The notes beneath the pieces are model-generated. The model saw only the letters and a program-made list of their open reading frames with translations. It did no database searches and had not been told where the DNA came from. DNA of 64,000 bases from Ardenticatenaceae bacterium (GTDB lineage Bacteria > Chloroflexota > Anaerolineae > Promineifilales > Promineifilaceae), in the NCBI GenBank assembly GCA_020634565.1, contig JACKBN010000016.1:83409-147408 (forward strand), read 5' to 3'. Below are positions 33,941 through 43,238 of the stretch, in pieces (within the stretch, counting starts at the first letter, position 1; each line of letters starts with the position of its first letter). Made by a program: the position numbers and the translations under genes.

Positions 33941-34626
33941 ACCATTGTGTAACGCCTCATCTGCAGGCAGGTTCTCATAATAAAATGCACTGGTGTTGTG
34001 GGTATTCACAGTTACAACACCACTGGCGGACCTCTGGATAATGCGCAGCTACTGCCTGACAAAGGAAGCCGCCTGAGCAATACGCTGAGTTAAGGGTTCA
34101 ACAAACAGAGCGCTCCAGGACCCCAGTTTTCGTAGGCATATATGTTCTTTCCGATGGGCTCGACGAAGTCGCAGGGACGTTCATCTCAGACAAACAACAG
34201 GATAATCTGGGTCATAGGGCAGCGCATACAACCAGAATCTGCTCCATGTGGGCCAAAAGCGTCTGAATTTGATTACATGGGTGGGAAATCTCTTCCACAA
34301 TCCAATCAATGAACTGCCAATCTCAGCCAACAATGACCACTGAATGCTGTGCCCTTCTGGTGCATCGCTGCAAGCTAACGCGGTAAGCCTGGCCCGTTCT
34401 TCTCCACTTATCGTAACGGGACGACCTGGTATGACTTTGTCATCAGGCCAGCAAGACAGTTCTCGATATTTACTGGCCCAGAGACGCTTTGTAACGTTGC
34501 GCCAACGGTTTTGGGCCACAGCTGTAAAGGTGCAACACGGATTCAAGAAGAGCTAAAATTGTTCTACGGGCAATTTTCAAGTTGTGTCCGTTCTGTTTCA
34601 TTAAGTTGGATATGTTGCTTTTTCAT
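33941..34626 (-). pseudogene. Decayed IS630-family transposase
   Basis: Fragments on the minus strand match the IS630 transposase order. The N-terminus MKKQHIQLNETERTQLENCP starts at 34626 and meets a stop. It continues after a deletion with RWRNVTKRLWASKY, GRPVTISGEERARLTALAC, PEGHSIQWSLLAEIG and ALPYDPDYPVVCLR (the DDE-domain entry PYDPxYPVVCLDE, here with R). Further on, a shifted frame gives YAYENWGPGALC and finally VTVNTHNTSAFYYENLPADEA (the NLNTHxPASLYE segment). Stops, frameshifts and loss of about a third of the usual length show it is dead. Only about 690 bp of a normal ~1.1-kb element remain. Confidence 0.75.
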
Positions 34627-34698
34627 CAACCCAGCTTATCTATTTTTTGAACGCACAACAGATTTCTCACGCTGTACTAAAATTTTCAATAAACCCAG

Positions 34699-34851
34699 AC
34701 CCATCATCCGAAATGAATCGAAAACAATAGAGTCTGGCAAAATGCCAGACTCTATTTCATTTACCGCCTGAACCAAGAGCAACTGTTTCTGTAGAGTGGG
34801 CTGTGATTATCTGGGCCATCACCTGAAAAACCATTTTTTGTTTTGAACAAC
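34699..34851. repeat. Direct repeat copy B with hairpin
   Basis: Second copy, offset exactly 930 bp from copy A in the conserved part, including the same 14-bp hairpin (34726-34756). The pair brackets the IS630 remnant. About 77 bp of unremarkable AT-rich sequence follow before the LuxR gene. Confidence 0.85.
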
Positions 34852-34927
34852 TTGATAATTGGATATGATTGAGGTCTATTATTGGCCATAACAAAGAGTT
34901 ACTGGACACAGTGACAGCGAGGCAGTG

Positions 34928-37579
34928 ATGGCGGACCTTCAAATTGCACCACCACTACTAAAGACCAAGCTCCATATTCCCCACCGGCGACCCGATATGG
35001 TCGCGCGATCACGGCTCATTCAACAACTGAATGAACGCCTCCAGCGTAAACTCACCTTAATTACTGCCCCGGCTGGCTATGGTAAAACGAGCCTAGCCGC
35101 TCAATGGATACACGAACTTAAATCCGAAACCGCCTTCAAAAACCGGATTACCTGGCTATACCTTGAAGAAGCGGACAGCGAACCGATTCGTTTCCTGTCC
35201 TATGTGATCGCTGCCCTGCAACAGGTAGCGCCTGAAATTGGGGGCAGCGCACTTGGCCTATTTGAGATGGCCCAGACACCGCCCATAACGGCCGTTCTCA
35301 ACGAACTGATCAACGACCTATCCGGGCTGGACGATCCCCTCATGTTGGTGCTGGATGATTATCATGTAATCAGCCACCCCGAGATACACGAGGCCTTGCG
35401 CTATCTGGTTGAACATCAGCCGCATGTCATGCATCTGGTCATCACCTCGCGCGAAGACCCGCCGCTGCCGCTATCTCGGCTGAGAGCACGCGGGCAAATG
35501 GCCGAAATTCGCATGCACGATTTGCGCTTTTCGCTAGACGAAGCAGCCCAGTTTTACGCCCAAGCGATGAACTTAGACTTGGAATCAGCCGAGATCAGCG
35601 CCTTGGAGGCGCGGACGGAAGGGTGGATTGCCGGTTTACAGCTGGCCGGATTTGTCTTGAAAAACCTGCCCGATCATCAGGCGTTTATGAACACGTTTAG
35701 CGGCAGCCACCGCTATGTGCTGGATTACCTCACCGATGAAGTACTCCACAGTCAGGATGAAGAGGTGCGGCAGTTTTTGGTGCAAACGGCCGTTCTCAAG
35801 CAATTCAACACCGATCTCTGCCAGGCCGTCACCGGCAACCCCAACAGCCAACACATCCTGGAGCAGTTGGAGCAAACCAACATGTTCATTGTTCCTTTGG
35901 ATCATGAGCGTATCTGGTATCGTTATCACCACCTTTTTGCCGATTCACTCCTGACAGAGTTGAGCCAGGCCGAAGCAGCTGAACTCACCAAAAAAGCGGC
36001 TACCTGGCATAAAGCCAACGGCATGATCTTTGAGGCGGTAACTTACGCCCTGGAAAGTGACGATCCTGAATTTATGGCCGACATGATTGATATCGCCTTG
36101 CAGCAAGAGACGATTTGGTCGAGTGGCAATCTGGTCCTTTATTCAGCCTGGTTGGAGAAGCTCCCCGAGTCAGTCTTCACTAACCGACCCCGGTTGAGTT
36201 TGAGTGCGGCTTTTGTTTTGTACTTGAACGGCCGTTTTGCTGATGCCCTGGAACGTATCAACCTGGCCGAAACCCATCTGGCAGCCCAACCAACCTCACC
36301 AGAAGTCGAGAATCTGCTCGCTTTCGTCGCCTTGTATCGCGGCTCAATCGCCGCTGTTCATGGGGAGGTGGCGCAGGCCATTGAGCTTGTCACCTTGGCC
36401 CAGTCGCGGTTGCCGCGCACCGATCACATGGCCCATGCCCGCGCCCATTTCAGCCTCGGTCTGGCCCATGAACTTGCCGGGCAGGCCGACGAGGCGGCCA
36501 AGCACTTTCTGCTGGCCAGTGATAAAGCGCAAGCCGCCGGGGTGCTGCACCTCGCCGTTCACGCCCGCTGTTCGGCGGCGCAGGTATTGATCAACCAGGG
36601 GCGCCTGCATCTGGCCGAGCAAGCCTGCCGCACGGCGATTGATCTGGCCGATGGTCAACGCTTCCCGCCACTGGGAATTGCCTTATCCATTCTGGGCGGC
36701 ATTGCCCTGGAAAGAAATGATCTGGACGCTGCCGAACAATACCTGAATGAAGGCATGGCGCTGTCTCGTCAGGGAATGCAGGTGGATCATGTGATGATCG
36801 GGATGGCGTTTTATGTGCATTTGACCGCCTGCCAGGGCAACACGACTGCCTTCCAAAACGCCTTTGCTGAAGTGAATACAATCGTTGCAGGATTGGGGGT
36901 GGAGCGGTTTAAACTGGTCGTGGCGGCTTACAAGGCACGGATGCAGCTCTTCTTCGCCGATAGGCAGGCGGTGGCGCAATGGGCCAAAGCTTACCAAGCC
37001 AGTCGGCCTGACGCCTCGTTTGAATATGCCGAATTGGCGTTGGTTCGTTATCTGCTCATGAATGGAGATATTGAGACTGTGCCAGCCATTTTGCAACCTT
37101 TGCTGGACACAGCCCAGCGCGAAGGGCGACTCCGGGCCAGCATGGAAATCAAACTCCTGTTCGCTCGCTATTTTCAGGAGATAGAAGACAGCCCCACCGC
37201 CCTCAAGTGGCTGTCCGAGACCCTGGCAATCGCTGCACCGGAGGGATTCATTCGCATCTTCCTCGATGAGCCACCCGTGCTTAACCTGCTGCCTCAGGTT
37301 CGCGAGACTGCACCCAAGCTTGTTACGGCCGTTTTAGGCCAAGAGCAACCAACGGAAGTTGCAAGACCCACGCAAGCGCAACTGCCAGAACCACTAACCG
37401 AGCAGGAGTTGAACATACTCACTCTCATCGTGGACGGGAAAACCAACAAACAAATCGCGGATGAAATGGTTATTACCCTTGGCACAGCTAAGTGGCATGT
37501 CCACAACATCTTACAGAAACTAGGCGTTAACAATCGCACCCAGGCCACCATTCGCGCCCAGGAATTAGAGCTGCTCTAA
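34928..37579 (+). CDS. MalT-like LuxR-family transcriptional regulator
   Basis: A 883-aa regulator. The N-terminus PLLKTKLHIPHRRPDMV leads into an NB-ARC/STAND ATPase: P-loop TAPAGYGKTSLAA (about 46-58), Walker-B-like LMLVLDDYHVI, and HLVITSREDPPLPLSRLR as sensor. A TPR-like helical region covers about 400-800. The C-terminal LuxR HTH (about 818-880) reads LTEQELNILTLIVDGKTNKQ, then IADEMVITLGTAKWHVHNIL. Such proteins sense an inducer through the STAND/TPR part. An ATG at 34928 directly follows a GTG at 34925; both are possible. It probably controls the transporter genes downstream. Confidence 0.92.
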   Translation: MADLQIAPPLLKTKLHIPHRRPDMVARSRLIQQLNERLQRKLTLITAPAGYGKTSLAAQWIHELKSETAFKNRITWLYLEEADSEPIRFLSYVIAALQQVAPEIGGSALGLFEMAQTPPITAVLNELINDLSGLDDPLMLVLDDYHVISHPEIHEALRYLVEHQPHVMHLVITSREDPPLPLSRLRARGQMAEIRMHDLRFSLDEAAQFYAQAMNLDLESAEISALEARTEGWIAGLQLAGFVLKNLPDHQAFMNTFSGSHRYVLDYLTDEVLHSQDEEVRQFLVQTAVLKQFNTDLCQAVTGNPNSQHILEQLEQTNMFIVPLDHERIWYRYHHLFADSLLTELSQAEAAELTKKAATWHKANGMIFEAVTYALESDDPEFMADMIDIALQQETIWSSGNLVLYSAWLEKLPESVFTNRPRLSLSAAFVLYLNGRFADALERINLAETHLAAQPTSPEVENLLAFVALYRGSIAAVHGEVAQAIELVTLAQSRLPRTDHMAHARAHFSLGLAHELAGQADEAAKHFLLASDKAQAAGVLHLAVHARCSAAQVLINQGRLHLAEQACRTAIDLADGQRFPPLGIALSILGGIALERNDLDAAEQYLNEGMALSRQGMQVDHVMIGMAFYVHLTACQGNTTAFQNAFAEVNTIVAGLGVERFKLVVAAYKARMQLFFADRQAVAQWAKAYQASRPDASFEYAELALVRYLLMNGDIETVPAILQPLLDTAQREGRLRASMEIKLLFARYFQEIEDSPTALKWLSETLAIAAPEGFIRIFLDEPPVLNLLPQVRETAPKLVTAVLGQEQPTEVARPTQAQLPEPLTEQELNILTLIVDGKTNKQIADEMVITLGTAKWHVHNILQKLGVNNRTQATIRAQELELL

Positions 37580-37689
37580 ATTGGCATCAGACAAGTAAAG
37601 ACCAAGATGCCGCAAGAAAGTTATCATTTTCTGAATATTTAGAAGAGTTGATTTGTCGAGACTCATTACACAACGAGACAGGCTAATGA

Positions 37690-38343
37690 ATGGATAAAAA
37701 CACACAAAGTGCGCTAATATATTTGGGAATTATGTGTATCCCGATTGTGCTGGCGCTTATTGTCGGCCTTTTGTCACCACGTTCAAAAAACCCTGCTAAA
37801 AAATATGAATGGAAAACTCACAAACACCCTAAAGAACATCAAGATTATTTGTTTACAGGGCAGGATGAAGGTGTTAGCTGGGAAATGGAATATTATTTTT
37901 ATGAGCATTATCGCGTGATGCATGTTCGGCATATTCCATACACCAAAGTTATTGTTTGGACGACCGAGACTGTCTCTTTGCCCAACAGCACATTAGTAGT
38001 TTACCCTTGCAGAGATAAGATAAAACACCTTGCCCATCCTCGCTTGATAGCTACAGGGCAAACGCGAGTGGATGATAGTCTTTTAGATTTGCCGCAAAGA
38101 TCTGTTGGAGATATGAAGTTTGAAGAGCAATTTGTAATTCGAACAGATATTGATGCAATGCCACAGCAACTTATTGTCGCATTAAGGACTGAATTGATGG
38201 GTTGGTCAAAAGTTCAGCTCGTTGGTCCGATAATCTTGGCAGATAAAAATGGAATTGTTATTTGGTGGATACCAATCGGCATGAAACGTGAATACTTGAA
38301 TAGAACGGTAAAGCTCGGTTTGGCATTAGCTCGTAGTTTATAA
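37690..38343 (+). CDS. Orphan protein with N-terminal membrane span
   Basis: A 217-aa product. Residues ~8-30 are a membrane span (LIYLGIMCIPIVLALIVGLL), followed by a basic linker and a soluble region with aromatic-rich segments (WEMEYYFYEHYRVMHV, VIVWTTETVSL) and a late IVIWWIPIGMKREY. No family is recognised. It is clearly more AT-rich than its neighbours, which points to acquisition. It carries no ACGGCCGT copy. It stands alone, 110 bp after the LuxR gene and 302 bp before the permease. Confidence 0.6.
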   Translation: MDKNTQSALIYLGIMCIPIVLALIVGLLSPRSKNPAKKYEWKTHKHPKEHQDYLFTGQDEGVSWEMEYYFYEHYRVMHVRHIPYTKVIVWTTETVSLPNSTLVVYPCRDKIKHLAHPRLIATGQTRVDDSLLDLPQRSVGDMKFEEQFVIRTDIDAMPQQLIVALRTELMGWSKVQLVGPIILADKNGIVIWWIPIGMKREYLNRTVKLGLALARSL

Positions 38344-38490
38344 TTGAGCGCAGCCCAACTAAAATTGCACGGGAAGACGGCTTTGCCGTTTGGGGTACGC
38401 GGCAAATTGATCTTGGTTTGCGAAGGTTTTAGTGCAAAGTCGCTGTTTTCCCATGAATAACACGTTACCCCCTCACAAAACACTTTCGAC

Positions 38491-38525
38491 AAAAAAGAAC
38501 TGATTGCTCAGTTCTTTTTTTATTT
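38491..38525. terminator. Terminator AAAAAAGAACTGA-TTGC-TCAGTTCTTTTTT
   Basis: A 13-bp stem with a 4-nt loop and an A-run on the left and T-run on the right, so it could work in both directions. It lies about 150 bp after the AT-rich orphan stop. Confidence 0.8.
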
Positions 38526-38556
38526 CCCTACCCCTATCCCTATCTATCCCACCCCC
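38526..38556 (-). other. G-quadruplex-capable tract upstream of the permease
   Basis: The + strand reads CCCTACCCCTATCCCTATCT followed by ATCCCACCCCC. The minus strand therefore has five G-runs of three or more with loops of 1-7 nt, fitting the standard G4 pattern. The rest of this 302-bp spacer (38344-38645) holds the terminator and a small GACGGC-TTTG-CCGT-like hairpin near 38379; no gene was seen. Confidence 0.5.
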
Positions 38557-38645
38557 TAAACCTATCTTTCTATAGGCGATTCAGGCTCCGAACAATCATA
38601 CACTGTTGATGTTGGACCTTCCCACCAACAACAAAGGAGAGTGTG

Positions 38646-40991
38646 ATGATGATTGGACGCATGTTAAAGAAAGATTTTCTACGCAAGAAGCTGATAACCA
38701 TCGTGGTGTTTGCCTTCATTTTCCTGTCAGCCTTGCTGGTAGCCAGTGGCGCAAACTTGATGATTGAATTGGGCAATTCCCTGGATGTTCTGTTTAGCAA
38801 AGCACATACGCCGCATTTTGTGCAGATGCATACCGGGCCGCTCGACCAGGCTGAGATCGATAGCTGGTCAGCCGCCAATGAGATGGTCACAGACCAGCAA
38901 ACAGTCGAGATGATCACCATAGATGGTGCCAATCTTTATCTGGGAGCGAGCCAGGAATCGGAAGCAACCAGCATCATGGATATCAGCTTTGTCACCCAGA
39001 ATGAAGCCTTCGATTTCTTGCTGGATTTGGATAACAACATCATTCACCTTTCGCCGGGAGAAATCGCGGTGCCTGTGTACTACATTCAGGAACGGGATCT
39101 GGCCGTTGGCGATCTGGTTCGTGTGAATACGGATGCCGGGGAAATGGTCTTCACCATAACCACCTTCAGCCGCGACTCGCAGATGAACCCGGCCATCGCC
39201 AGTTCCAAACGCTTCCTGATTCACAAGCAAGAGTTTGCCAGCTTACGAGAACAGATCGCTGAGACTGAGTATCTGGTCGAATTCATGCTTGTTGATGACA
39301 CTGAGATGAGCGCATTCTCCTCTGCCTACCAGGCATCAGATTTACCCAAGACCGGGCCGGCCGTCGATCAGAGCTTATTCAAAATAATGAATTCCTTATC
39401 CGATGGTCTTGTCGCCGGTGTCGTTATTCTGATGAGCCTGCTGCTGGTTGTCATTGCCATCCTCAGTTTGCGCTTTACGCTGCTGGCAACCATCGAAGAA
39501 GATACGAAAGAGATCGGTGTCATGAAGGCCATCGGCATCGCCCGCGCGGACATCAAGCGGCTCTATCTGGCCAAATATGTGGTCATGGGTGCAGCCGCGG
39601 CGCTGCTGGGTTACCTGGCCTCTCTACTGCTGAACCAGGTGCTGTCCGCCAATGTACTGTTGTATATCGGCAGTGCGTCCAAGAGTGTGTGGCAAACGGC
39701 CGTTCCCCTCATAGCCGCCTCCAGCATCGCCCTGATTGTGACCATCTCCTGTGCAGTCATCCTCAGACGATTCAATCGCATTTCTGCTGTGGCAGCCCTG
39801 CGCTCTGGCAGCGTCGGCGAATCCATGAAGAGCCTGCCAATGTTTACGCTGAAACGAGGCCAGAGATTGAATATCAATGCCTATCTGGGCGTTCGTGATG
39901 TCTTGCAGCGCGCCAAGCTGTATGGCTTACTTGCCTTCGTTTTCTTCTTCTGCGCGGTGATTATCATCATCCCCATCCACTTCCTGACGACGATTCAATC
40001 ACCGACATTCATCTCGTACATGGGTACCGGGCAAAGTGACATGCGCATCGATTTCCGTCAGTCGGATGATGTAGCTGATAGATTTGAAACGGCCGTTGCC
40101 ACGCTCACAGCCGATCCCGATGTAGCCAAACTCTCCCCATTGGTGACATCACAATTCAAAGTGATGCAGCCTGACGGCACACTGGAAATTCTCAATATCG
40201 AAAGCGGCGATTTCTCATTGTTCCCGCTGGACTACGTGAAGGGAACGTCACCACAACAAGAAAATGAGATCGCCCTCTCTAATCTCAATGCCAGCGAAAT
40301 GGAAAAGCAGCTTGGCGATACCGTCACCCTCGTCATCGACGGGCAGGCACGCGAGATGGTCGTCAGCGGTATCTATCAGGACATCACCAATGGCGGCCGA
40401 ACAGCCAAAGCCATGCTGCCCTACAATCCACAAACCGCCATCTGGTTTACCGTCAGTCTGGACCTGGCACCTGGCGTCAGCATCGAGGGAAAAACCGCCG
40501 AATACGCGCAGCTGTTTGACTCCGCACGCGTCACTGACACGGCCGATTTTGTCTCGCAAACAGTGGGCAACACCGCGCAGCAGCTCAAGACAGTCACCAC
40601 GGTGACGGTGGTTGTGGGTCTGGCCTTGTCCGTCCTGATCACATCCCTGTTCATGATGATGCTCATTAGCAAAGACAACAATCAGATTGCCATCATGAGG
40701 AGCCTCGGTTTTTCCCTACGGCACATCCGCACGCAATATCTCACCAGAGCTTTATTTCTCTTGGTCGTCGGCATCGCGCTGGGAACGCTTTTCTCAAATA
40801 CGTTGGGGCAGCAGTTGGTAAGCGCCGCCTTCTCATTACAGGGCGCGTCACGCATCAAGTTCGTCATTGACCCGCTCCAGGCTTATGTGGCCTATCCCTT
40901 GCTGCTGATGGTGACGGTTGCCGCCACAACCTTCCTGAGCACCAGAACGGGCATCAAAGAAACCAACATCGCCGCCATGATTATGGAGTGA
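38646..40991 (+). CDS. ABC transporter permease with two FtsX-like domains
   Basis: A 781-aa membrane protein of the MacB/FtsX class. The N-terminal span (about 15-38) precedes an extracytoplasmic region, then a first FtsX domain of three spans (about 250-370, starting LVAGVVILMSLLLVVIAILS, with KEIGVMKAIGIARADIKRLY as the coupling helix). A second span/periplasmic unit follows from about 410, then a last FtsX domain (about 650-775) with QIAIMRSLGFSLRHIRTQYL. The two coupling motifs are clearly duplicated. AAAGGAG lies 6 nt upstream of the ATG. It pairs with the ATPase at 41048, probably exporting a peptide or lipid-like substrate. Confidence 0.9.
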   Translation: MMIGRMLKKDFLRKKLITIVVFAFIFLSALLVASGANLMIELGNSLDVLFSKAHTPHFVQMHTGPLDQAEIDSWSAANEMVTDQQTVEMITIDGANLYLGASQESEATSIMDISFVTQNEAFDFLLDLDNNIIHLSPGEIAVPVYYIQERDLAVGDLVRVNTDAGEMVFTITTFSRDSQMNPAIASSKRFLIHKQEFASLREQIAETEYLVEFMLVDDTEMSAFSSAYQASDLPKTGPAVDQSLFKIMNSLSDGLVAGVVILMSLLLVVIAILSLRFTLLATIEEDTKEIGVMKAIGIARADIKRLYLAKYVVMGAAAALLGYLASLLLNQVLSANVLLYIGSASKSVWQTAVPLIAASSIALIVTISCAVILRRFNRISAVAALRSGSVGESMKSLPMFTLKRGQRLNINAYLGVRDVLQRAKLYGLLAFVFFFCAVIIIIPIHFLTTIQSPTFISYMGTGQSDMRIDFRQSDDVADRFETAVATLTADPDVAKLSPLVTSQFKVMQPDGTLEILNIESGDFSLFPLDYVKGTSPQQENEIALSNLNASEMEKQLGDTVTLVIDGQAREMVVSGIYQDITNGGRTAKAMLPYNPQTAIWFTVSLDLAPGVSIEGKTAEYAQLFDSARVTDTADFVSQTVGNTAQQLKTVTTVTVVVGLALSVLITSLFMMMLISKDNNQIAIMRSLGFSLRHIRTQYLTRALFLLVVGIALGTLFSNTLGQQLVSAAFSLQGASRIKFVIDPLQAYVAYPLLLMVTVAATTFLSTRTGIKETNIAAMIME

Positions 40992-40999
40992 AATTAGTA

Positions 41000-41032
41000 A
41001 AACCTGACATGTTTTTGAAAACATGTCGGTTT
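41000..41032. other. Hairpin AAACC-GACATGTTTT...AAAACATGTC-GGTTT
   Basis: A strong inverted repeat in the 56-bp spacer between the FtsX permease and its ATPase. With no T-tract it is probably an mRNA-stability element or a dispersed palindrome, not a terminator. Confidence 0.6.
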
Positions 41033-41047
41033 CAAAGGAGACCTAAA

Positions 41048-41815
41048 ATGACCGCACTACTCGAATCAAAACAACTATGCAAAAGCTTTGTCCTTGGCAA
41101 TGATAACGAATACACCGTTTTGTCTGATGTAAACCTCTCAATACAACCCGGCGAATTTGTCTCCGTGATGGGGCCGTCAGGCTCTGGCAAATCGACACTG
41201 CTGTACAACATCAGCGGCATGGATCGAGCCAAGTCGGGAAACGTTTTGTTCAACGGTCAGGACATCACCGCCCTGTCTGAAGAATCATTGGCGAAAGTCC
41301 GCCTGACCGGCATGGGCTTTGTCTTCCAGCACATTCACCTGCTGAAGAATCTGTCCATCTTTGACAATGTCGTGCTGCCGGCTTATCTGGCGCGTGCGGA
41401 AAGCCACGATCTAATCAACCAGCGGGCCGAGGCGTTGATGGCACAGGTTGGAGTCGCCCATCTGGCTGATAACGACATCACGCAGGCTTCCGGTGGTCAG
41501 TTGCAACGGGTAGGCATCTGCCGTGCCCTGATCAACAAGCCTGACATCCTGTTTGGTGATGAACCAACCGGTGCGCTCAATTCAAAGGCCGCTGCCGAGA
41601 TCATGGATTTGCTGACAGACATCAACAACTCCGGCACAACTATTATGTTGGTGACGCACGATGTCAAAGTGGCCGCCAGGACAGAGCGCGTAATCTTCAT
41701 GCTCGACGGACAAATCGTCGCTGAGAAGCATCTGGGCAAACCGTCCGCGAATGGAGCAGAGGCAAAAGAAAGAGAAGAACGCTTGGCTAGTTGGCTCACT
41801 GAGTTGGGATTTTAG
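41048..41815 (+). CDS. ABC transporter ATP-binding protein (LolD/MacB type)
   Basis: A 255-aa ATPase. Walker A is GPSGSGKST, the Q-loop lies in FVFQHIHLL, the signature is ASGGQLQRVG (an SGGQ form), Walker B is ILFGDEP followed by TGALNSKAA, and the H-loop is LVTHD. The TGALNSKAA stretch and VSVMGPSGSGKSTLLYNISG are typical of LolD/MacB ATPases that serve FtsX-type permeases. The start at 41048 has GGAG 7 nt upstream; an ATG at 40988 overlaps the permease stop and reads through the hairpin, so it was rejected. Cytoplasmic partner of the 38646 product. Confidence 0.93.
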   Translation: MTALLESKQLCKSFVLGNDNEYTVLSDVNLSIQPGEFVSVMGPSGSGKSTLLYNISGMDRAKSGNVLFNGQDITALSEESLAKVRLTGMGFVFQHIHLLKNLSIFDNVVLPAYLARAESHDLINQRAEALMAQVGVAHLADNDITQASGGQLQRVGICRALINKPDILFGDEPTGALNSKAAAEIMDLLTDINNSGTTIMLVTHDVKVAARTERVIFMLDGQIVAEKHLGKPSANGAEAKEREERLASWLTELGF

Positions 41816-41831
41816 GAAAAGTTTTCAGTAA

Positions 41832-41913
41832 TCAGTAATCAGTATTCAGTTTTCAGTAGGCGCTGCCTCTGGTAGCGGCTTACTGAAAACTGATCACTGG
41901 ATACTGATTACTA
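41832..41913. repeat. Large palindromic repeat (CAGTAATCAGTATTCAGTTT)
   Basis: TCAGTAATCAGTATTCAGTTTT pairs with the complement in TACTGAAAACTGATCACTGG and ATACTGATTACT around a GC-rich loop (GGCGCTGCC...GTAGCGGC). It fills the 133-bp spacer between the ATPase and MFS genes. Same word family as at 28797 and 55061. Confidence 0.75.
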
Positions 41914-41948
41914 CTTGGAACGTTTCACAATAAAAAGGAAGGCTAATC

Positions 41949-43238
41949 ATGGCTACACAATTTTCTGTTAACGACAATATATCTTGGAAAAATCGCTTCT
42001 TCACCATCTGGGGTGGACAGGCACTCTCGATTGTTGGCAGCCAGCTTGTGCAGTTCGCCCTGATCTGGTACCTGACAATTCAAACCGGCTCGGCGACGGT
42101 ACTGGCAACCGCTTCATTGGTAGGGTTGCTGCCCAATGTCATCTTGGGGCCGTTCATTGGCACATTGGTTGACCGCTGGGATCGCCGCCACATCATGCTG
42201 GTTTCTGACACGGTTATTGCCTTGGCGACCATTGGGCTGGCGGTTTTGTTTGCCCTGGATGTGATTCAAGTCTGGCATATCTATGTCGTGTTGTTCATTC
42301 GCGCCTTGTTTGAATCGTTCCACAGCAATGCGATGACGGCGTCAACGTCGCTGATGGTGCCGGTTGAGCATCTGACCCGTATTCAAGGGATCAACCAGAT
42401 GATCAATGGGGGTCTCAATGTTATCTCGGCGCCGCTGGGGGCGCTGCTGCTCAGCGTTCTGCCGATGCAGGGCGTACTGGCGATTGATGTCGTCTCCGCC
42501 CTGTTTGCCATTGTGCCGCTGTTGTTTACTCGGATTCCACAACCGGAACGACGCATGCGTAACGCTGAGGATGCCGGGCAAGAAACTGTCTGGCAGGGTG
42601 TCAAAGCGGGACTGCGTTACGTGATTGGTTGGCCGGGTTTGCTGCTTGTCGGCCTGATGACCGTGGGCATTAACTTCACAATTATCCCCGCCTTTTCGCT
42701 GATGCCGCTGCTGGTGAAGGAGTATTTTGGTGGCAGCGCTATCCATCTCGGTTGGGTTGAGTCGGCAATGGGCATCGGCATGTTTGCTGGCGGTGGCCTG
42801 CTGGGGGCGTGGGGCGGTTTCAAGCGTAACATCGTGACCTCGATGCTGGGCTTGATGGGCATGGGGGTTGGCACGTTGTTTTTTGCGCTGGCCCCGGCAA
42901 CCGCGCTCTGGTTGGCAATCTTGGGTGCGCTGCTGGTGGGAGTCATGACGACGATGACGATGGGGCCATTTTACGCCATGATCCAGACGATTGTTGAACC
43001 GGATATGCAGGCGCGGATCTTTTCGCTGCTGAGCAGTGTCGGTTCGGCGATAGTCCCCGTGGGACTGCTGATTGCCGGGCCAATTGCTGACCGGTTTTCG
43101 ATTCAGGTTTGGTTTCTGTTTGGCGGGCTGCTTTGCATTCTGATGGCCGTTTGTGGGTTGTTTGTCCCGGCGGTAATGCAAATCGAATCACGAGACGGGA
43201 TCATATCGGGTGATGTTGCAGAGGGGTTGGCATCATGA
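41949..43238 (+). CDS. MFS exporter (MFS_3/macrolide-efflux type)
   Basis: A 429-aa membrane protein of about 12 spans. FFTIWGGQALSIVGSQLVQF at the start and GTLVDRWDRRHIMLVSD between spans 2 and 3 are the signatures of the MFS_3 family (EntS and macrolide-efflux proteins). The second half is similar in hydrophobic layout (AGGGLLGAWGGFKRNIV is the corresponding loop). AAGGAAGGC lies 6-10 nt upstream of the ATG. The stop overlaps the 70-aa gene start by 4 bp. With the LuxR regulator and ABC pair upstream it could make a drug-resistance or peptide-export set. Confidence 0.88.
   Translation: MATQFSVNDNISWKNRFFTIWGGQALSIVGSQLVQFALIWYLTIQTGSATVLATASLVGLLPNVILGPFIGTLVDRWDRRHIMLVSDTVIALATIGLAVLFALDVIQVWHIYVVLFIRALFESFHSNAMTASTSLMVPVEHLTRIQGINQMINGGLNVISAPLGALLLSVLPMQGVLAIDVVSALFAIVPLLFTRIPQPERRMRNAEDAGQETVWQGVKAGLRYVIGWPGLLLVGLMTVGINFTIIPAFSLMPLLVKEYFGGSAIHLGWVESAMGIGMFAGGGLLGAWGGFKRNIVTSMLGLMGMGVGTLFFALAPATALWLAILGALLVGVMTTMTMGPFYAMIQTIVEPDMQARIFSLLSSVGSAIVPVGLLIAGPIADRFSIQVWFLFGGLLCILMAVCGLFVPAVMQIESRDGIISGDVAEGLAS

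Noticed and set aside
33769..34851. Direct repeats read as ends of a transposon or an att site pair
   Set aside because: They are direct and contain a terminator-like hairpin; there are no inverted ends, and no integrase is near.
42342..43181. A 279-aa minus frame opposite the MFS gene
   Set aside because: Gln/His/Arg-rich low-complexity product antisense to clear membrane spans; no start signal.
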